Position numbers and translations under genes: made by a program. From assembly GCA_964444825.1 (NCBI GenBank), contig CAYUIS010000009.1, forward strand, positions 1 through 59,852: a stretch of DNA of 59,852 nt, read 5' to 3'. Shown piece after piece: positions 1-7,880 of the stretch. Origin of the DNA: CAYUIS01 sp964444825. GTDB lineage: Bacteria > Chloroflexota > Anaerolineae > B4-G1. Position 1 is the first letter of the stretch; each line of letters begins with the position of its first letter. The notes under the pieces are model-generated. The model was not told where the DNA came from, searched no databases, and saw only the letters and a program-made list of their open reading frames with translations.

Positions 1-373
1 TTTTATAGATGCCCCCGTAGAGCGCGTGTTCCTTCTTGGGCACCATCGTCTCCTCGCCCGCATCCTTCACCCCACGGTACCAGAGGGTGCCACCGGGGAT
101 TGCGATCAACACCGCGATCCCCGCAGACACCCACCACGACCAGGGAAACGTCCGCGGCAGCCCCACCGGCGGCGGATAAAAGCAGGCGATCACGAAATTC
201 GCGCTGGCGACAAACATCAGCCCCCCAGCAACAAGCCGATCCCGTGCGCAGCGGCGATAGGCCACCTCGCCGATCTCCTGCTCCAGCGCCGCTGGCCTTG
301 CACTTTTTGCATAGAAGAACAGGAACAGCAGCGCCGAGATGACCAGTACAGCAAAGTTGGTCCACGCGACCAT
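1..373 (-). CDS. Partial polytopic membrane protein, possibly ICMT/phospholipid methyltransferase-like
   Basis: The gene runs off the left edge of the window, so only the first 124 residues are visible. The frame begins at the ATG at 373, with AGGAGG six bases upstream. It shows three membrane segments (about residues 6-22, 48-66 and 78-97), then a hydrophilic stretch ending HALYGGIYK at the edge. That stretch resembles the segment before the SAM-binding part of isoprenylcysteine carboxyl methyltransferase-like membrane methyltransferases, but the diagnostic C-terminal half lies outside. It follows the cysteine-rich gene at 475-1101 by 101 bp and probably shares its promoter. The function is a guess from the fragment; any small membrane enzyme would fit. 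Confidence 0.5.
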   Translation of the reverse strand, partial: MVAWTNFAVLVISALLFLFFYAKSARPAALEQEIGEVAYRRCARDRLVAGGLMFVASANFVIACFYPPPVGLPRTFPWSWWVSAGIAVLIAIPGGTLWYRGVKDAGEETMVPKKEHALYGGIYK

Positions 374-399
374 CGTTATCCTCCTGCCCATACTTCTGC

Positions 400-427
400 C
401 TGCAATCGCTAGTAGGTACGATTGCAG
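400..427. repeat. Inverted repeat between two leftward genes
   Basis: Perfect 9-bp arms (CTGCAATCG and its complement) with a 10-base loop lie in the 101-bp gap between the cysteine-rich gene and the partial methyltransferase-like gene. No T-run follows in the leftward direction, so it is not a standard terminator. It may be an mRNA processing or stabilising hairpin. Confidence 0.5.
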
Positions 428-474
428 AACGCCATCGTCAAACCAGTGCGTCGATGATACAGTCTTCTGATTGC

Positions 475-1101
475 CTATTCTCCGATCGAACACCCACTCT
501 CCTGCCACGCCTGCCGCATCACGGGGTTTTGCTCCAGATACGCGTCTACGATCTCCTTGGGGACGGTGTTCAGCGGACAGGAAAAGTTCACGCACCGCGA
601 ACACGTGTACTCGCGCAGTGTCCAAAAGAACATAACCAACCCCCACAGGGCGGCGATCGCCCAGAGAACCTGCCTCCCCAGGATCATGAATGGGAAGGGA
701 TACCCACCCAAGATGGCGAACCCGATCCACAGTTGGACCTTCTCAAACCTGCTCATCGGCTCGGGACGGTATTTCCACAACTTTAAGGACCCATAGTTGG
801 CGATGCAGTGCAGCGTCGTGCCCCGCTCGGCATAGTACGGGCAGTGGCTGCACAGGATACGGATCTCCCACAATTCGAAAAAGATCAACCAGTACGCAAC
901 CCACCCCAGCAGGTACCAGCCATAGCCGCTCTGGATCACGCCAATGAAAGCCGGGATCACAAAGACGCCAAACATCCCCACAAAGTGAAGCAGATGGCGA
1001 CGGTTAAAACGACACTTGAGCCAGCCAGCGAGGGAACACCCCTCGCAATCGGCCTCTGGCCGCCAGGTACAGATGTCGTATGGGTTATTCGGAGCCGTCA
1101 T
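475..1101 (-). CDS. Cysteine-rich integral membrane protein of unknown function (208 aa)
   Basis: I do not recognise the family. The start is the ATG at 1101, which overlaps the stop of the upstream gene (ATGA) and has AGGAA nearby. Cysteines fall in three clusters: C11, C19, C22, C30; then C84, C87 (CSHC) and C99; then C167, C170, C175. Membrane segments lie around residues 37-57, 60-80 and 122-160 (two spans), so the clusters flank the membrane. Such spacing suggests metal or Fe-S binding near the membrane, which is inference only. The CSHC motif also occurs in the upstream neighbour, so the two are probably functional partners made together. Confidence 0.8.
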   Translation of the reverse strand: MTAPNNPYDICTWRPEADCEGCSLAGWLKCRFNRRHLLHFVGMFGVFVIPAFIGVIQSGYGWYLLGWVAYWLIFFELWEIRILCSHCPYYAERGTTLHCIANYGSLKLWKYRPEPMSRFEKVQLWIGFAILGGYPFPFMILGRQVLWAIAALWGLVMFFWTLREYTCSRCVNFSCPLNTVPKEIVDAYLEQNPVMRQAWQESGCSIGE

Positions 1102-1610
1102 TGCGCTTTTCCTTCCCACATCTTTTTGCCCATAGGACAGGCCCCACACTCCCCCTGCCGGCAGTGGCTGCAGACGAGCCTGGGATGCGGCACGGCAAAG
1201 GCCAGCAACAGAGCCACAGCAGCCACCAACTGCACCAGCCGCCACACGCCAAAGCCCTCCCTCAGCAGGACGACGCCCCCGACGATGGGCCAGGCCATCC
1301 CCAGCAGGAACAGGATCACAAAGACGAACTGCATCGGCGTGCGCAGGTACAAATCGGTCTGTCCCTGTTCGAACAGCAGGGGGACGACCCTGCCCAAACC
1401 CAAGCCGCACCGACAACCGTAATAACTCTCACAGCGCGCACACACCGTGGCCATAACTCCCACCAAGGCGACTACCAGAAGCAGCGCATAGCCAACCAGT
1501 ACACCTACCCCAAACTGCACCGCGACCGCTGCGCCGAGGGTCATCACGCCACCTGCCGTGACCCAGTTGTAAACCACCGTCGAAACTGGAAACTCGTCGT
1601 GACACGCCAT
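1098..1610 (-). CDS. Cysteine-rich integral membrane protein, first gene of a TetR-operator operon (170 aa)
   Basis: Family not recognised. The ATG at 1610 is preferred to a TTG at 1625 because GAGGTG lies just upstream of the ATG. Four membrane segments are visible (about 20-38, 39-56, 94-115, 124-140). Two four-cysteine sets lie beside them: C57, C60, C66, C68 (C-x2-C-x5-C-x-C) and C147, C150, C155, C158 (C-x2-C-x4-C-x2-C). The layout suggests two metal or Fe-S sites, perhaps for electron transfer, but nothing proves this. It is translationally coupled to the downstream cysteine-rich gene (4-base overlap) and heads the leftward operon driven by the promoter at 1656-1683. Confidence 0.8.
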   Translation of the reverse strand: MACHDEFPVSTVVYNWVTAGGVMTLGAAVAVQFGVGVLVGYALLLVVALVGVMATVCARCESYYGCRCGLGLGRVVPLLFEQGQTDLYLRTPMQFVFVILFLLGMAWPIVGGVVLLREGFGVWRLVQLVAAVALLLAFAVPHPRLVCSHCRQGECGACPMGKKMWEGKAQ

Positions 1611-1633
1611 AGGTCCACCTCTCAAGTCTAATA

Positions 1634-1655
1634 ATAGACTGACTGGTCAGTCTAT
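1634..1655. promoter_or_regulatory. TetR-family-type operator palindrome
   Basis: Perfect 10-bp arms (ATAGACTGAC and its complement) are separated by TG. The GACTGAC-TG-GTCAGTC core is the pattern typical of TetR/AcrR-family operators. It lies immediately downstream of the leftward -10 box, over the expected transcription start, so binding there should block the operon. No TetR-family gene is present in the window. Confidence 0.75.
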
Positions 1656-1683
1656 ATTATACCAACATCCGAGGAATTGTCAA
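1656..1683 (-). promoter_or_regulatory. Sigma-70 promoter of the cysteine-rich operon
   Basis: Reading leftward, a perfect TTGACA (complement of 1678-1683), a 16-bp spacer and a perfect TATAAT (complement of 1656-1661). It is back to back with the rightward promoter of the LuxR-type gene. The palindrome at 1634-1655 adjoins the -10 box. Confidence 0.85.
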
Positions 1684-1699
1684 GACATTGGTGTCTGAT

Positions 1700-1729
1700 T
1701 TGACAAGACGGGGAGGCTGCCAGTATAAT
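1700..1729 (+). promoter_or_regulatory. Sigma-70 promoter of the LuxR/MalT-like gene
   Basis: TTGACA (1700-1705), an 18-bp spacer and TATAAT (1724-1729), both boxes perfect. Predicted transcription start is near 1736, giving a leader of only about 23 bases that is almost entirely the hairpin at 1733-1754. Confidence 0.8.
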
Positions 1730-1732
1730 CTA

Positions 1733-1754
1733 GCTATCCTGCGCCGAGGATAGC
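1733..1754 (+). promoter_or_regulatory. Leader hairpin covering the ribosome binding site
   Basis: Perfect inverted repeat GCTATCCT - GCGCCG - AGGATAGC. The AGGA at 1747-1750 is the only Shine-Dalgarno candidate for the GTG start at 1759 and it lies in the 3' arm. The hairpin could hide the ribosome binding site, or the DNA palindrome could be an operator. Confidence 0.5.
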
Positions 1755-1758
1755 ACCA

Positions 1759-4431
1759 GTGAGCAGTCCGCTGCTGACCACCAAGCTCTATATCCCTCCC
1801 ATCCGATCTGAGTTGGTGTTACGCCCACTCCTGATCGAACGGTTGAATACGGGGCTTATGGGGCCAAGTGGCCGCTTTGCCCGCAAGCTAACGCTCATCT
1901 CCGCTCCGGCGGGCTTTGGTAAGACCACGCTAGTCGCGCAGTGGTTGCGGGACATGGGGCATCCGGTGGCCTGGCTATCCCTCGATGAGGGTGACAGCGA
2001 CCCGGCCCGCTTCTTCACCTACCTGGTGGCGGCTCTGCAGACCGTAGTGCCCAACATCGGTCAGGCTGCTCAGGCTATGATGCAGACCCCCCAGCCGCCC
2101 CCGCCAGAAACCGTGCTCACATCCCTGATCAACGATATCGCTACCACACCACGGCCGTTCATCCTGGTTCTGGATGACTATCACCTGATCAGCGCGCTGC
2201 CCATACACCAGCAGATAGGCTTTCTCTTGGAGCATCAACCGCCCCACATGCACCTGGTCATCGCTACCCGCGAGGACCCGCCACTGCCGCTCTCCCGTCT
2301 GAGGGCGCGCGGGCAGATGGTCGACCTCCGACAGACTGATCTGAGGTTCACGGACAAAGAGGCTGCCGACTTTTTGCGACAGGTGATGCAACTGGAGCTG
2401 TCATCCGTCGAGATTGCCGCCCTGCACCGCCGCACTGAGGGCTGGATCGCCGGCCTGCAACTGGTGGCGCTCTCGATGCAGGGCAGCGCCGACGTGCAGC
2501 GGCTGGTCGAGTCCTTTACCGGCAGCCATCGCTACGTCCTGGATTACCTGATCGATGAGGTCTTTCGGCGGCAACCTGCCGGGGTGCAGGATTTCCTTCT
2601 AAAGACATCTATCCTTGACCGCTTTACCGCCCCGCTGTGTGACGCCATCGCGGAACGGGACGACAGCCGCGGTGTGCTCTTGAATCTGGAGCACGCGAAT
2701 CTCTTTATCGTTCCCCTCGACCAATCGCGGCAGTGGTATCGTTATCACCGCCTGTTTGCCGATCTGCTGCGCCATCGTCTCGGTATCGAGATAGGCGAGG
2801 TTGCCTCGCTGCACAAGCGGGCCTGCCGATGGTACGCGGACAACGATTTCCCTGCCGATGCCATACACCACGCCCTCGCTGCCTTCGATTGGGAAAGGGC
2901 GACCTCGCTCATCGTTGAGACCTCTGACGAGCTGCTGAAGCAGGGCCAAGTGGTCACTCTGCTCGGATGGTTCCAGGCGCTGCCGGAGGAGATGGTCCTC
3001 GCCGATCCACAGCTCTGCCTCGAATACGTCTGGCCGCTGATCCTCACGGAGCAGATCGATGCAGCCGAACCCTACCTGAGCCGGGCGGAACAGGCCGCCG
3101 AGCAACAGGGAGATACCTGCACTTTGGGTGCCATCGCTGTGGCGCACGTACACATCGCCCGAATGCGAGGCGATAACCAACGCGCAGCGGAACTCTCGGA
3201 GCGAGCGCTGAGGCTCCTACCACTGGAGGAGCTTGCGAGCCGTTCCGTCGTGGCCCTCAACCTGGGCATGTCGCAGTGGTATCGCGGTCGCATGGCAGAG
3301 GCTGAGCAAACGCTGACGGAGGCGGAGCGCGCCGGGCGCGGGTCGGGGAACGAGTACGTCCGCTGGACGGCCGTCCTCTTCTTGGGCCGGATACAGACCG
3401 CGCGGGGTAAATCGCGCCAGGCAGCCGAGTCCTGCCGCCACATGATCGAGCAGGGCGGACAGTTGCCCATCGTCGGCCTGGCACACTACGATCTAGGCCG
3501 GTTGTCATACGAGTGGAACGAGCTGGCCGCCGCCGCTGAATATCTGAAGCGCGGGATCGAGATTGTCCGGCGCGGTGGCGGTGTAGAGTTCGAGGTTGGC
3601 GGCTATTCGGCACTGGCGTTCATCCAGCAGGCTCAGGGCGACCCCGCTGCTGCGCAGGCCGCGCTCCAGAGAGCCGACCAACTGCTCGAAAATCCCAGTA
3701 TCTCACCCTCCACGCGATTGTACAACCTGGCTTCCCAGGTCGCCGTCGCGCTGGGACAGGGCGACCTGGATGCCGCAGCGCGCGTGGTCGAGAGACTCCC
3801 CAAGCTAGAAGAAGCAGGGTCCTTCCCCGATGATTTGCTCCTGATGCTGGCCCAGGCGCGCGTGCTTCTGGCACAAGGGCGGCAGGCCAGTGCCGCGGAG
3901 CACCTGGCAGGGCTGCACGGGATGGCCTCCCAGGCCGGTTGGCAGTCGGTCGCTATCCAGGCCCGCGCGCTACAGGCTTTGGCCGCGCCCGCGCCCGAAC
4001 AGGCCTTTGTCTTCCTCACCCAAGCCCTCACGGAGGGCGAAATGGCGGGCTACGTCCGTACCTTTGTGGATGCGGGCGAACCGATGGCCGAGCTGTTGCG
4101 CCAGGCCGCCGCACGCAACATAACACCGGGCTATGTAGACAGGCTCCTGACTGCGTTCGAGGGCGAGACGAAGGACAAAAGACCAACGACCGAGGCCCCG
4201 CCACTGTCGTTCGCTGCACGTCCTTCGTCCTTGATCGAACCCTTGAGCGACCGCGAGGTAGAAGTCCTCCACCTGCTCTCCGACGGTCAGACCAACCAGG
4301 AGATCGCCCGGACACTGTGCGTCTCCATCAACACCGTCAAGACCCACCTCAAGAACGTCTACGGCAAGCTCGGCGTCAGTTCCCGCCGCCAGGCAACTGC
4401 TAAGGCCAAAGAACTCGGCCTCTTATCCTAG
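1759..4431 (+). CDS. MalT-like LuxR-family ATP-dependent transcriptional regulator (890 aa)
   Basis: A large STAND-type activator, normally ATP-driven and switched on by a small inducer. The N-terminus (TTKLYIPPIR) is typical of the family. A P-loop GFGKTT lies at residues 52-57, a Walker B-like FILVLDDYH near 132-140, a winged-helix part follows, then long TPR-like helical repeats (about 400-790), and a LuxR helix-turn-helix in the last 70 residues (LSDREVEVL ... NQEIARTL ... NTVKTHLKNVYGKLG). Length is usual for MalT relatives. The start is GTG with a possible AGGA. It is divergent from the cysteine-rich operon and upstream of the Lnt-like gene, either of which could be a target. The inducer cannot be told from sequence. 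Confidence 0.95.
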   Translation: MSSPLLTTKLYIPPIRSELVLRPLLIERLNTGLMGPSGRFARKLTLISAPAGFGKTTLVAQWLRDMGHPVAWLSLDEGDSDPARFFTYLVAALQTVVPNIGQAAQAMMQTPQPPPPETVLTSLINDIATTPRPFILVLDDYHLISALPIHQQIGFLLEHQPPHMHLVIATREDPPLPLSRLRARGQMVDLRQTDLRFTDKEAADFLRQVMQLELSSVEIAALHRRTEGWIAGLQLVALSMQGSADVQRLVESFTGSHRYVLDYLIDEVFRRQPAGVQDFLLKTSILDRFTAPLCDAIAERDDSRGVLLNLEHANLFIVPLDQSRQWYRYHRLFADLLRHRLGIEIGEVASLHKRACRWYADNDFPADAIHHALAAFDWERATSLIVETSDELLKQGQVVTLLGWFQALPEEMVLADPQLCLEYVWPLILTEQIDAAEPYLSRAEQAAEQQGDTCTLGAIAVAHVHIARMRGDNQRAAELSERALRLLPLEELASRSVVALNLGMSQWYRGRMAEAEQTLTEAERAGRGSGNEYVRWTAVLFLGRIQTARGKSRQAAESCRHMIEQGGQLPIVGLAHYDLGRLSYEWNELAAAAEYLKRGIEIVRRGGGVEFEVGGYSALAFIQQAQGDPAAAQAALQRADQLLENPSISPSTRLYNLASQVAVALGQGDLDAAARVVERLPKLEEAGSFPDDLLLMLAQARVLLAQGRQASAAEHLAGLHGMASQAGWQSVAIQARALQALAAPAPEQAFVFLTQALTEGEMAGYVRTFVDAGEPMAELLRQAAARNITPGYVDRLLTAFEGETKDKRPTTEAPPLSFAARPSSLIEPLSDREVEVLHLLSDGQTNQEIARTLCVSINTVKTHLKNVYGKLGVSSRRQATAKAKELGLLS

Positions 4432-4458
4432 TTCCAGCCCTCAATATCCGTCATTGGG

Positions 4459-4500
4459 TCACCCGCTCAAATCACCCGCCAATCACCCGCGGTGGGTGAT
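4459..4500. repeat. Three TCACCCGC direct repeats ending in an inverted repeat
   Basis: TCACCCGC occurs at 4459-4466, 4472-4479 and 4483-4490 (steps of 13 and 11 bp). The last copy forms ATCACCC-N5-GGGTGAT (4482-4500), which abuts the -35 box of the following gene. The placement suits activator or repressor binding sites. Confidence 0.6.
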
Positions 4501-4527
4501 GACATGGTCACATAATGCGGCTATACT
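4499..4527 (+). promoter_or_regulatory. Promoter of the Lnt-like gene
   Basis: ATGACA (4499-4504), a 17-bp spacer and TATACT (4522-4527), followed by GGAGG at 4546-4550 and the start at 4554. The -35 box touches the inverted repeat at 4482-4500, implying regulation at this site. Confidence 0.65.
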
Positions 4528-4553
4528 GAATACAAATCAAAATTTGGAGGATT

Positions 4554-6092
4554 ATGATGACAGCAGGTACAAATTCGCAGGGGATTAACAAAGTAGACCT
4601 GAGGATCCGCATCGTTTTGGGTATCGTGTTGAGCGCGGCGACGACGATCATGCTCATCACGGCCTTCCCCCCCACGAATATATGGCCCTTTGCATTCTTT
4701 TGTATCGTGCCGATGCTGGTGGCGCAACACCGGTTACTGCCCCTCAAGTGGTCGTGGATCGCCTCCGCCATTGGCGGTACTCTGTGGGTGCTGTGGCTGG
4801 TGGTGATGCTGTTTGGCATCAAGGCAGAGACGTGGTTCATTCTTCTGATCCCGATCATCTCTCTCCTGAAGGACTATTTCACCACAAAGAGCAACCGGCT
4901 GTTCCACGAGAGCACCAAGTACCGCTATTTTGTACTGGAAGGCGTATTCGGTTGGGTTGGCTTTGAGATGATCCGCAGCCTGATCCCCCTGGTCCGTACG
5001 CATGGGTTCATTGGCCACACGCTGCACACGCAACCGTGGCTGATCCAACCGGTCTCGATCTTTGGCGTCTACGGTCTGAACCTGGTCATCATCCTGATCA
5101 ACTATGCGTTAGCTCAGGGTATATTCGCTCTGGTTGACCGCAAGTGGCAGTGGGATGACGTGCCTGCCGTCAGCAAGCGATTGGTCAACGGATGGCTGTT
5201 GGGAGCGGGCAGTGCCCTCGTGATTTGGGTCGCCATAAGCCTGATCATTCTCGCTGGCGCACCAAAGGACCCTGAAACAGTCCGCGTCGCCGCGGTGCAA
5301 AGCGGCGTTCCCATCCCGGCACACTGGCCGCCTGGTCAACCTCAGGAGGAACGGTTGGCGAACCTAACCGAGCAGACACGTGCCGCAGCGCAGCAGGGGG
5401 CACAGCTTGTGGTCTGGCCAGAGCTTGGGATAGGGTTCGATCCGCAGGTCGAGCACACCGACGAACTGCGCGCTTTGGCCGCCGAGACCAACGCGACCCT
5501 TGTCATCGGTTATGGCGTCGCGACTGAGACAGAATCCCGCAACGCCGCCGTCCCGCTGACCCCATCGGGCGAGTTCCTGCCTATCTATGGCAAGAGCCAC
5601 GTTCCTCCCGGCGAACCACTGGACCCCGATGCGGGCAAGTACCCGGTCTATAAGACTGCACTGGGTACCTGGGGGACAATCATCTGCCACGACACCAACT
5701 TTAGCGAATCCGGGAGAATCATGGCGCGCAAGGGCGCGCGGCTACTCGCGATCCCGACCTTTGAGGCATACATCCCCGGCTTTGAGAATATCTTTTACAT
5801 CCAGATGCTGTTCCGGTCGGTCGAGAACCGCATCGCGACTGTCAAGGCCGATAGCGCTTTCTCGTCGTCCATCATTGATCCCTACGGCCGCATCCTGGCG
5901 TTGCGGAGCGGCGCGCCGGACGGTGAAGCCTTTGCCCTGGTTGCGGATGTGCCGCTGGGCACCCCCGGGACGCTCTACACCCGCTTGGGAGACTGGATGG
6001 GGTGGCTCAGCCTGATTGGGTTCATCTTCTTTATGGTCCTGCCCGACGTGATCAAGAAGCGGCAGAAGAAACAGGCAGCCAGGCAGAGCTAG
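4554..6092 (+). CDS. Apolipoprotein N-acyltransferase-like / CN-hydrolase membrane protein (512 aa)
   Basis: The layout matches Lnt-type proteins: several N-terminal membrane segments (about residues 20-235), a carbon-nitrogen hydrolase domain (about 245-480) and a final membrane segment (about 482-500). The candidate catalytic triad is visible: E290 in VVWPELG, K347 in YGKSHVPPGE and C378 in IICHDTNF. In bacterial Lnt the nucleophile motif is usually followed by Y-E; here it is H-D, so the substrate could differ from classic apolipoprotein. Expected role: N-acylation of lipoproteins at the outer face of the membrane. Two adjacent ATGs follow GGAGG; the first is used here. The 68-residue gene follows 34 bp on. 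Confidence 0.8.
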   Translation: MMTAGTNSQGINKVDLRIRIVLGIVLSAATTIMLITAFPPTNIWPFAFFCIVPMLVAQHRLLPLKWSWIASAIGGTLWVLWLVVMLFGIKAETWFILLIPIISLLKDYFTTKSNRLFHESTKYRYFVLEGVFGWVGFEMIRSLIPLVRTHGFIGHTLHTQPWLIQPVSIFGVYGLNLVIILINYALAQGIFALVDRKWQWDDVPAVSKRLVNGWLLGAGSALVIWVAISLIILAGAPKDPETVRVAAVQSGVPIPAHWPPGQPQEERLANLTEQTRAAAQQGAQLVVWPELGIGFDPQVEHTDELRALAAETNATLVIGYGVATETESRNAAVPLTPSGEFLPIYGKSHVPPGEPLDPDAGKYPVYKTALGTWGTIICHDTNFSESGRIMARKGARLLAIPTFEAYIPGFENIFYIQMLFRSVENRIATVKADSAFSSSIIDPYGRILALRSGAPDGEAFALVADVPLGTPGTLYTRLGDWMGWLSLIGFIFFMVLPDVIKKRQKKQAARQS

Positions 6093-6126
6093 ATGGCCAG
6101 GTGGAACCAGGCTAGGGAGCGGACAG

Positions 6127-6333
6127 ATGCTGAAAGCCGAGATCCGAGTGAAGGGACAGATCGACCAAGATTGGTCGGATTGGTTCGAGGGCTTGACGAT
6201 CACCCACACGGATCAGGGCGAGACAATCCTGGTTGGAGAACTCGTTGATCAATCGGCGCTGTATGGACTGTTGGCAAAGCTGCGCGACCTAGGGCTGCCC
6301 CTTGTATCAGTGAGCGGTGTGGAGATCGAGTAG
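6127..6333 (+). CDS. Small conserved protein of unknown function (68 aa)
   Basis: GGGAG lies seven bases before the ATG, and the gene follows the Lnt-like gene by 34 bp, so it is probably co-transcribed. The protein is soluble, with two halves: a strand-like part (WSDWFEGLTITHTDQGET) and a helix-turn part (DQSALYGLLAKLRDLGLPL). I have the impression that this pattern recurs in many Chloroflexi genomes as an unnamed protein, often beside membrane genes. No catalytic motif is visible, and the function is unknown. Confidence 0.8.
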   Translation: MLKAEIRVKGQIDQDWSDWFEGLTITHTDQGETILVGELVDQSALYGLLAKLRDLGLPLVSVSGVEIE

Positions 6334-6363
6334 GGGCAAGACCGGTTGATCCAGACGGCAAAA

Positions 6364-6390
6364 GGCCCCCGCCAGCAACGTGCGGGGGCC
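6364..6390. terminator. Bidirectional hairpin terminator between the 68-aa gene and rpoD
   Basis: Stem GGCCCCCGC / GCGGGGGCC with a 9-base loop. Reading leftward (end of rpoD) it is followed by TTTTGCC, giving a good intrinsic terminator. Rightward the T-tract is weak. Confidence 0.85.
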
Positions 6391-6423
6391 ATGTTGTTGC
6401 TTGCTGTCTCTGTCTCGTGGCCG

Positions 6424-7638
6424 CTAGTTCTTCAAAAAGTCCTTCAGCCTACGCGTCCGAGTGGGATGGCGCAACCGGCTCAAGGCCTCCGCCTCTATCT
6501 GGCGCACGCGTTCTCTGGTCACCCCAAGTTTCTTTCCCACTTCCTCGAGAGTGTAGGTCTCGCCATCCACCAACCCGTAGCGCAACTTGAGGATGCGCAC
6601 CGCCCGGGGCGGGAGATCTTGAAGCATCTCGGTGAGCAACTCCCGCAGAACGGCGGCGCTGGCCTCGTCGTCGGGGTTGGGGGTGTTTTCATCTTCGATA
6701 AAGTCGCCCAACTCACTGTCGCCTTCATCATCGGTCGGCATCTCCAAAGACAGTGGCTGGCGAGCCGCCCGCAGCATCTCTTCGGCTCTGCGCTTGGTGA
6801 TGTCCATCGCCTCGGCCAGCTCGTCAGACGACGGCTCGCGCCCAAGTTCCTGCGTCAGCCTGTGGGATGTCCGCAGCAGCTTGGTGATCTGATCACCCAT
6901 ATGAACTGGCACGCGAATAGTGCGACTCTGGTCGGCAATTGCCCTGGTGACCGCCTGCCGAATCCACCAGGTCGCGTAGGTGGAGAACTTGTGCCCCAGC
7001 CGATAGTTAAACTTGTCGGCGGTGCGGACCAGTCCGATGTTGCCCTCCTGGATCAGATCGAGGAACGGCACACCACGCCCAATGTACTTTTTGGCCACGC
7101 TGACCACCAGGCGGGAGTTGGCCCGGATCAAGTGCTCCCGGGCTGCTATCCCGTCCAGCATAGCCCTACGCAGACTGATACGTTCCTCAGAGCCGATACC
7201 ATCGCGCCTCAATTCCTGCTTGGCCAGCTTGCCGGCCTCCATACGCTTGGCCAGCATAACTTCTTCTTCAGCCGTGAGCAACGGCACTCGCCCAATCTCT
7301 TTGAAGTATAGGCCGATCGTATCGTCTATTGCGATCGTGTCGAAGGTTGCCTGTGAGTCAGTCTCTGTACCAATGGGATTGAGAGCTTTGTCCTCACCGC
7401 CTTCCTCCTTATCCTCCGGCGCACCGATCTCGATGCCAGCCTCGACAAGGGTGGACAGTATATCCTCAAGCTCCTCCAGGTTGTCCTCAGCGAAGGGAAA
7501 GGCGGTCAAGATATCTTCGTTCGTGACATAGCCCTGTTCAGTTGCCTTGGTAAGCAGGTATTCCTCGCCAGTCAAATCCTCTTCATCTTCTATTACTACC
7601 AATTCGTTCACTAACTCTTGCTCTTGATGCAGTTCCAT
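6424..7638 (-). CDS. rpoD: RNA polymerase primary sigma factor RpoD/SigA (404 aa)
   Basis: Housekeeping sigma-70 factor that gives RNA polymerase -10/-35 specificity. An acidic region 1.1-like part covers residues 1-95. Region 1.2 follows (DTIGLYFKEIGRVPLL), then region 2 with RANSRLVVSVAKKYIGRG and DLIQEGNIGL, the strand-opening part FSTYATWWIRQAVTRAI, region 3, and region 4 with YTLEEVGKKLGVTRERVRQI close to the C-terminus. There is no long non-conserved insert, as in compact Gram-positive-type SigA. The many TTGACA/TATAAT promoters in this window are what this factor should read. It is transcribed alone from tandem -10 boxes upstream and ends at the hairpin at 6364-6390. Confidence 0.97.
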   Translation of the reverse strand: MELHQEQELVNELVVIEDEEDLTGEEYLLTKATEQGYVTNEDILTAFPFAEDNLEELEDILSTLVEAGIEIGAPEDKEEGGEDKALNPIGTETDSQATFDTIAIDDTIGLYFKEIGRVPLLTAEEEVMLAKRMEAGKLAKQELRRDGIGSEERISLRRAMLDGIAAREHLIRANSRLVVSVAKKYIGRGVPFLDLIQEGNIGLVRTADKFNYRLGHKFSTYATWWIRQAVTRAIADQSRTIRVPVHMGDQITKLLRTSHRLTQELGREPSSDELAEAMDITKRRAEEMLRAARQPLSLEMPTDDEGDSELGDFIEDENTPNPDDEASAAVLRELLTEMLQDLPPRAVRILKLRYGLVDGETYTLEEVGKKLGVTRERVRQIEAEALSRLRHPTRTRRLKDFLKN

Positions 7639-7728
7639 TTCTCACCTTGGTTTCCGACACCAACAGGGCCGCAGGAGGCATAGGTTGATACTCTCCTCTG
7701 CCGGCCCCGGTCAAATTCCTACTACTAC

Positions 7729-7761
7729 ATTATACGTATACTCAGTCTTAAAGGTATTATA
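7729..7761 (-). promoter_or_regulatory. Tandem -10 elements upstream of rpoD
   Basis: Leftward reading shows TATAAT twice: the complement of 7756-7761, preceded by TGG (an extended -10), and the complement of 7729-7734 beside the palindrome TATACGTATA. Neither has a good -35. The rest of the 242-bp gap to the M32 gene (7639-7880) holds no further gene. Confidence 0.55.
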
Positions 7762-7880
7762 CCACAGATTAGTCGAAAAAACGTTAGAAAAACGTAGGAT
7801 TCATTCAGATCCCATGGTGTTTCAGGATTGATCTCAACCAGTCTGGACTCTGCCGGACAAGGCGGTTCAGGAGGCTCAGC

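Noticed and set aside
3..365. 120-residue open frame on the minus strand at the left edge
   Set aside because: Its composition is arginine/glycine/cysteine-rich and looks like an off-frame reading; the adjacent frame from the ATG at 373 has a good RBS and a clear membrane protein pattern.
4459..4500. CRISPR array suggested by three short direct repeats
   Set aside because: Repeats are 8 bp with 3-5 bp between them, far too short, and lie directly at a promoter.
6346..7311. 321-residue open frame antisense to rpoD
   Set aside because: It is the shadow of a highly conserved gene; no RBS and no recognisable domains.
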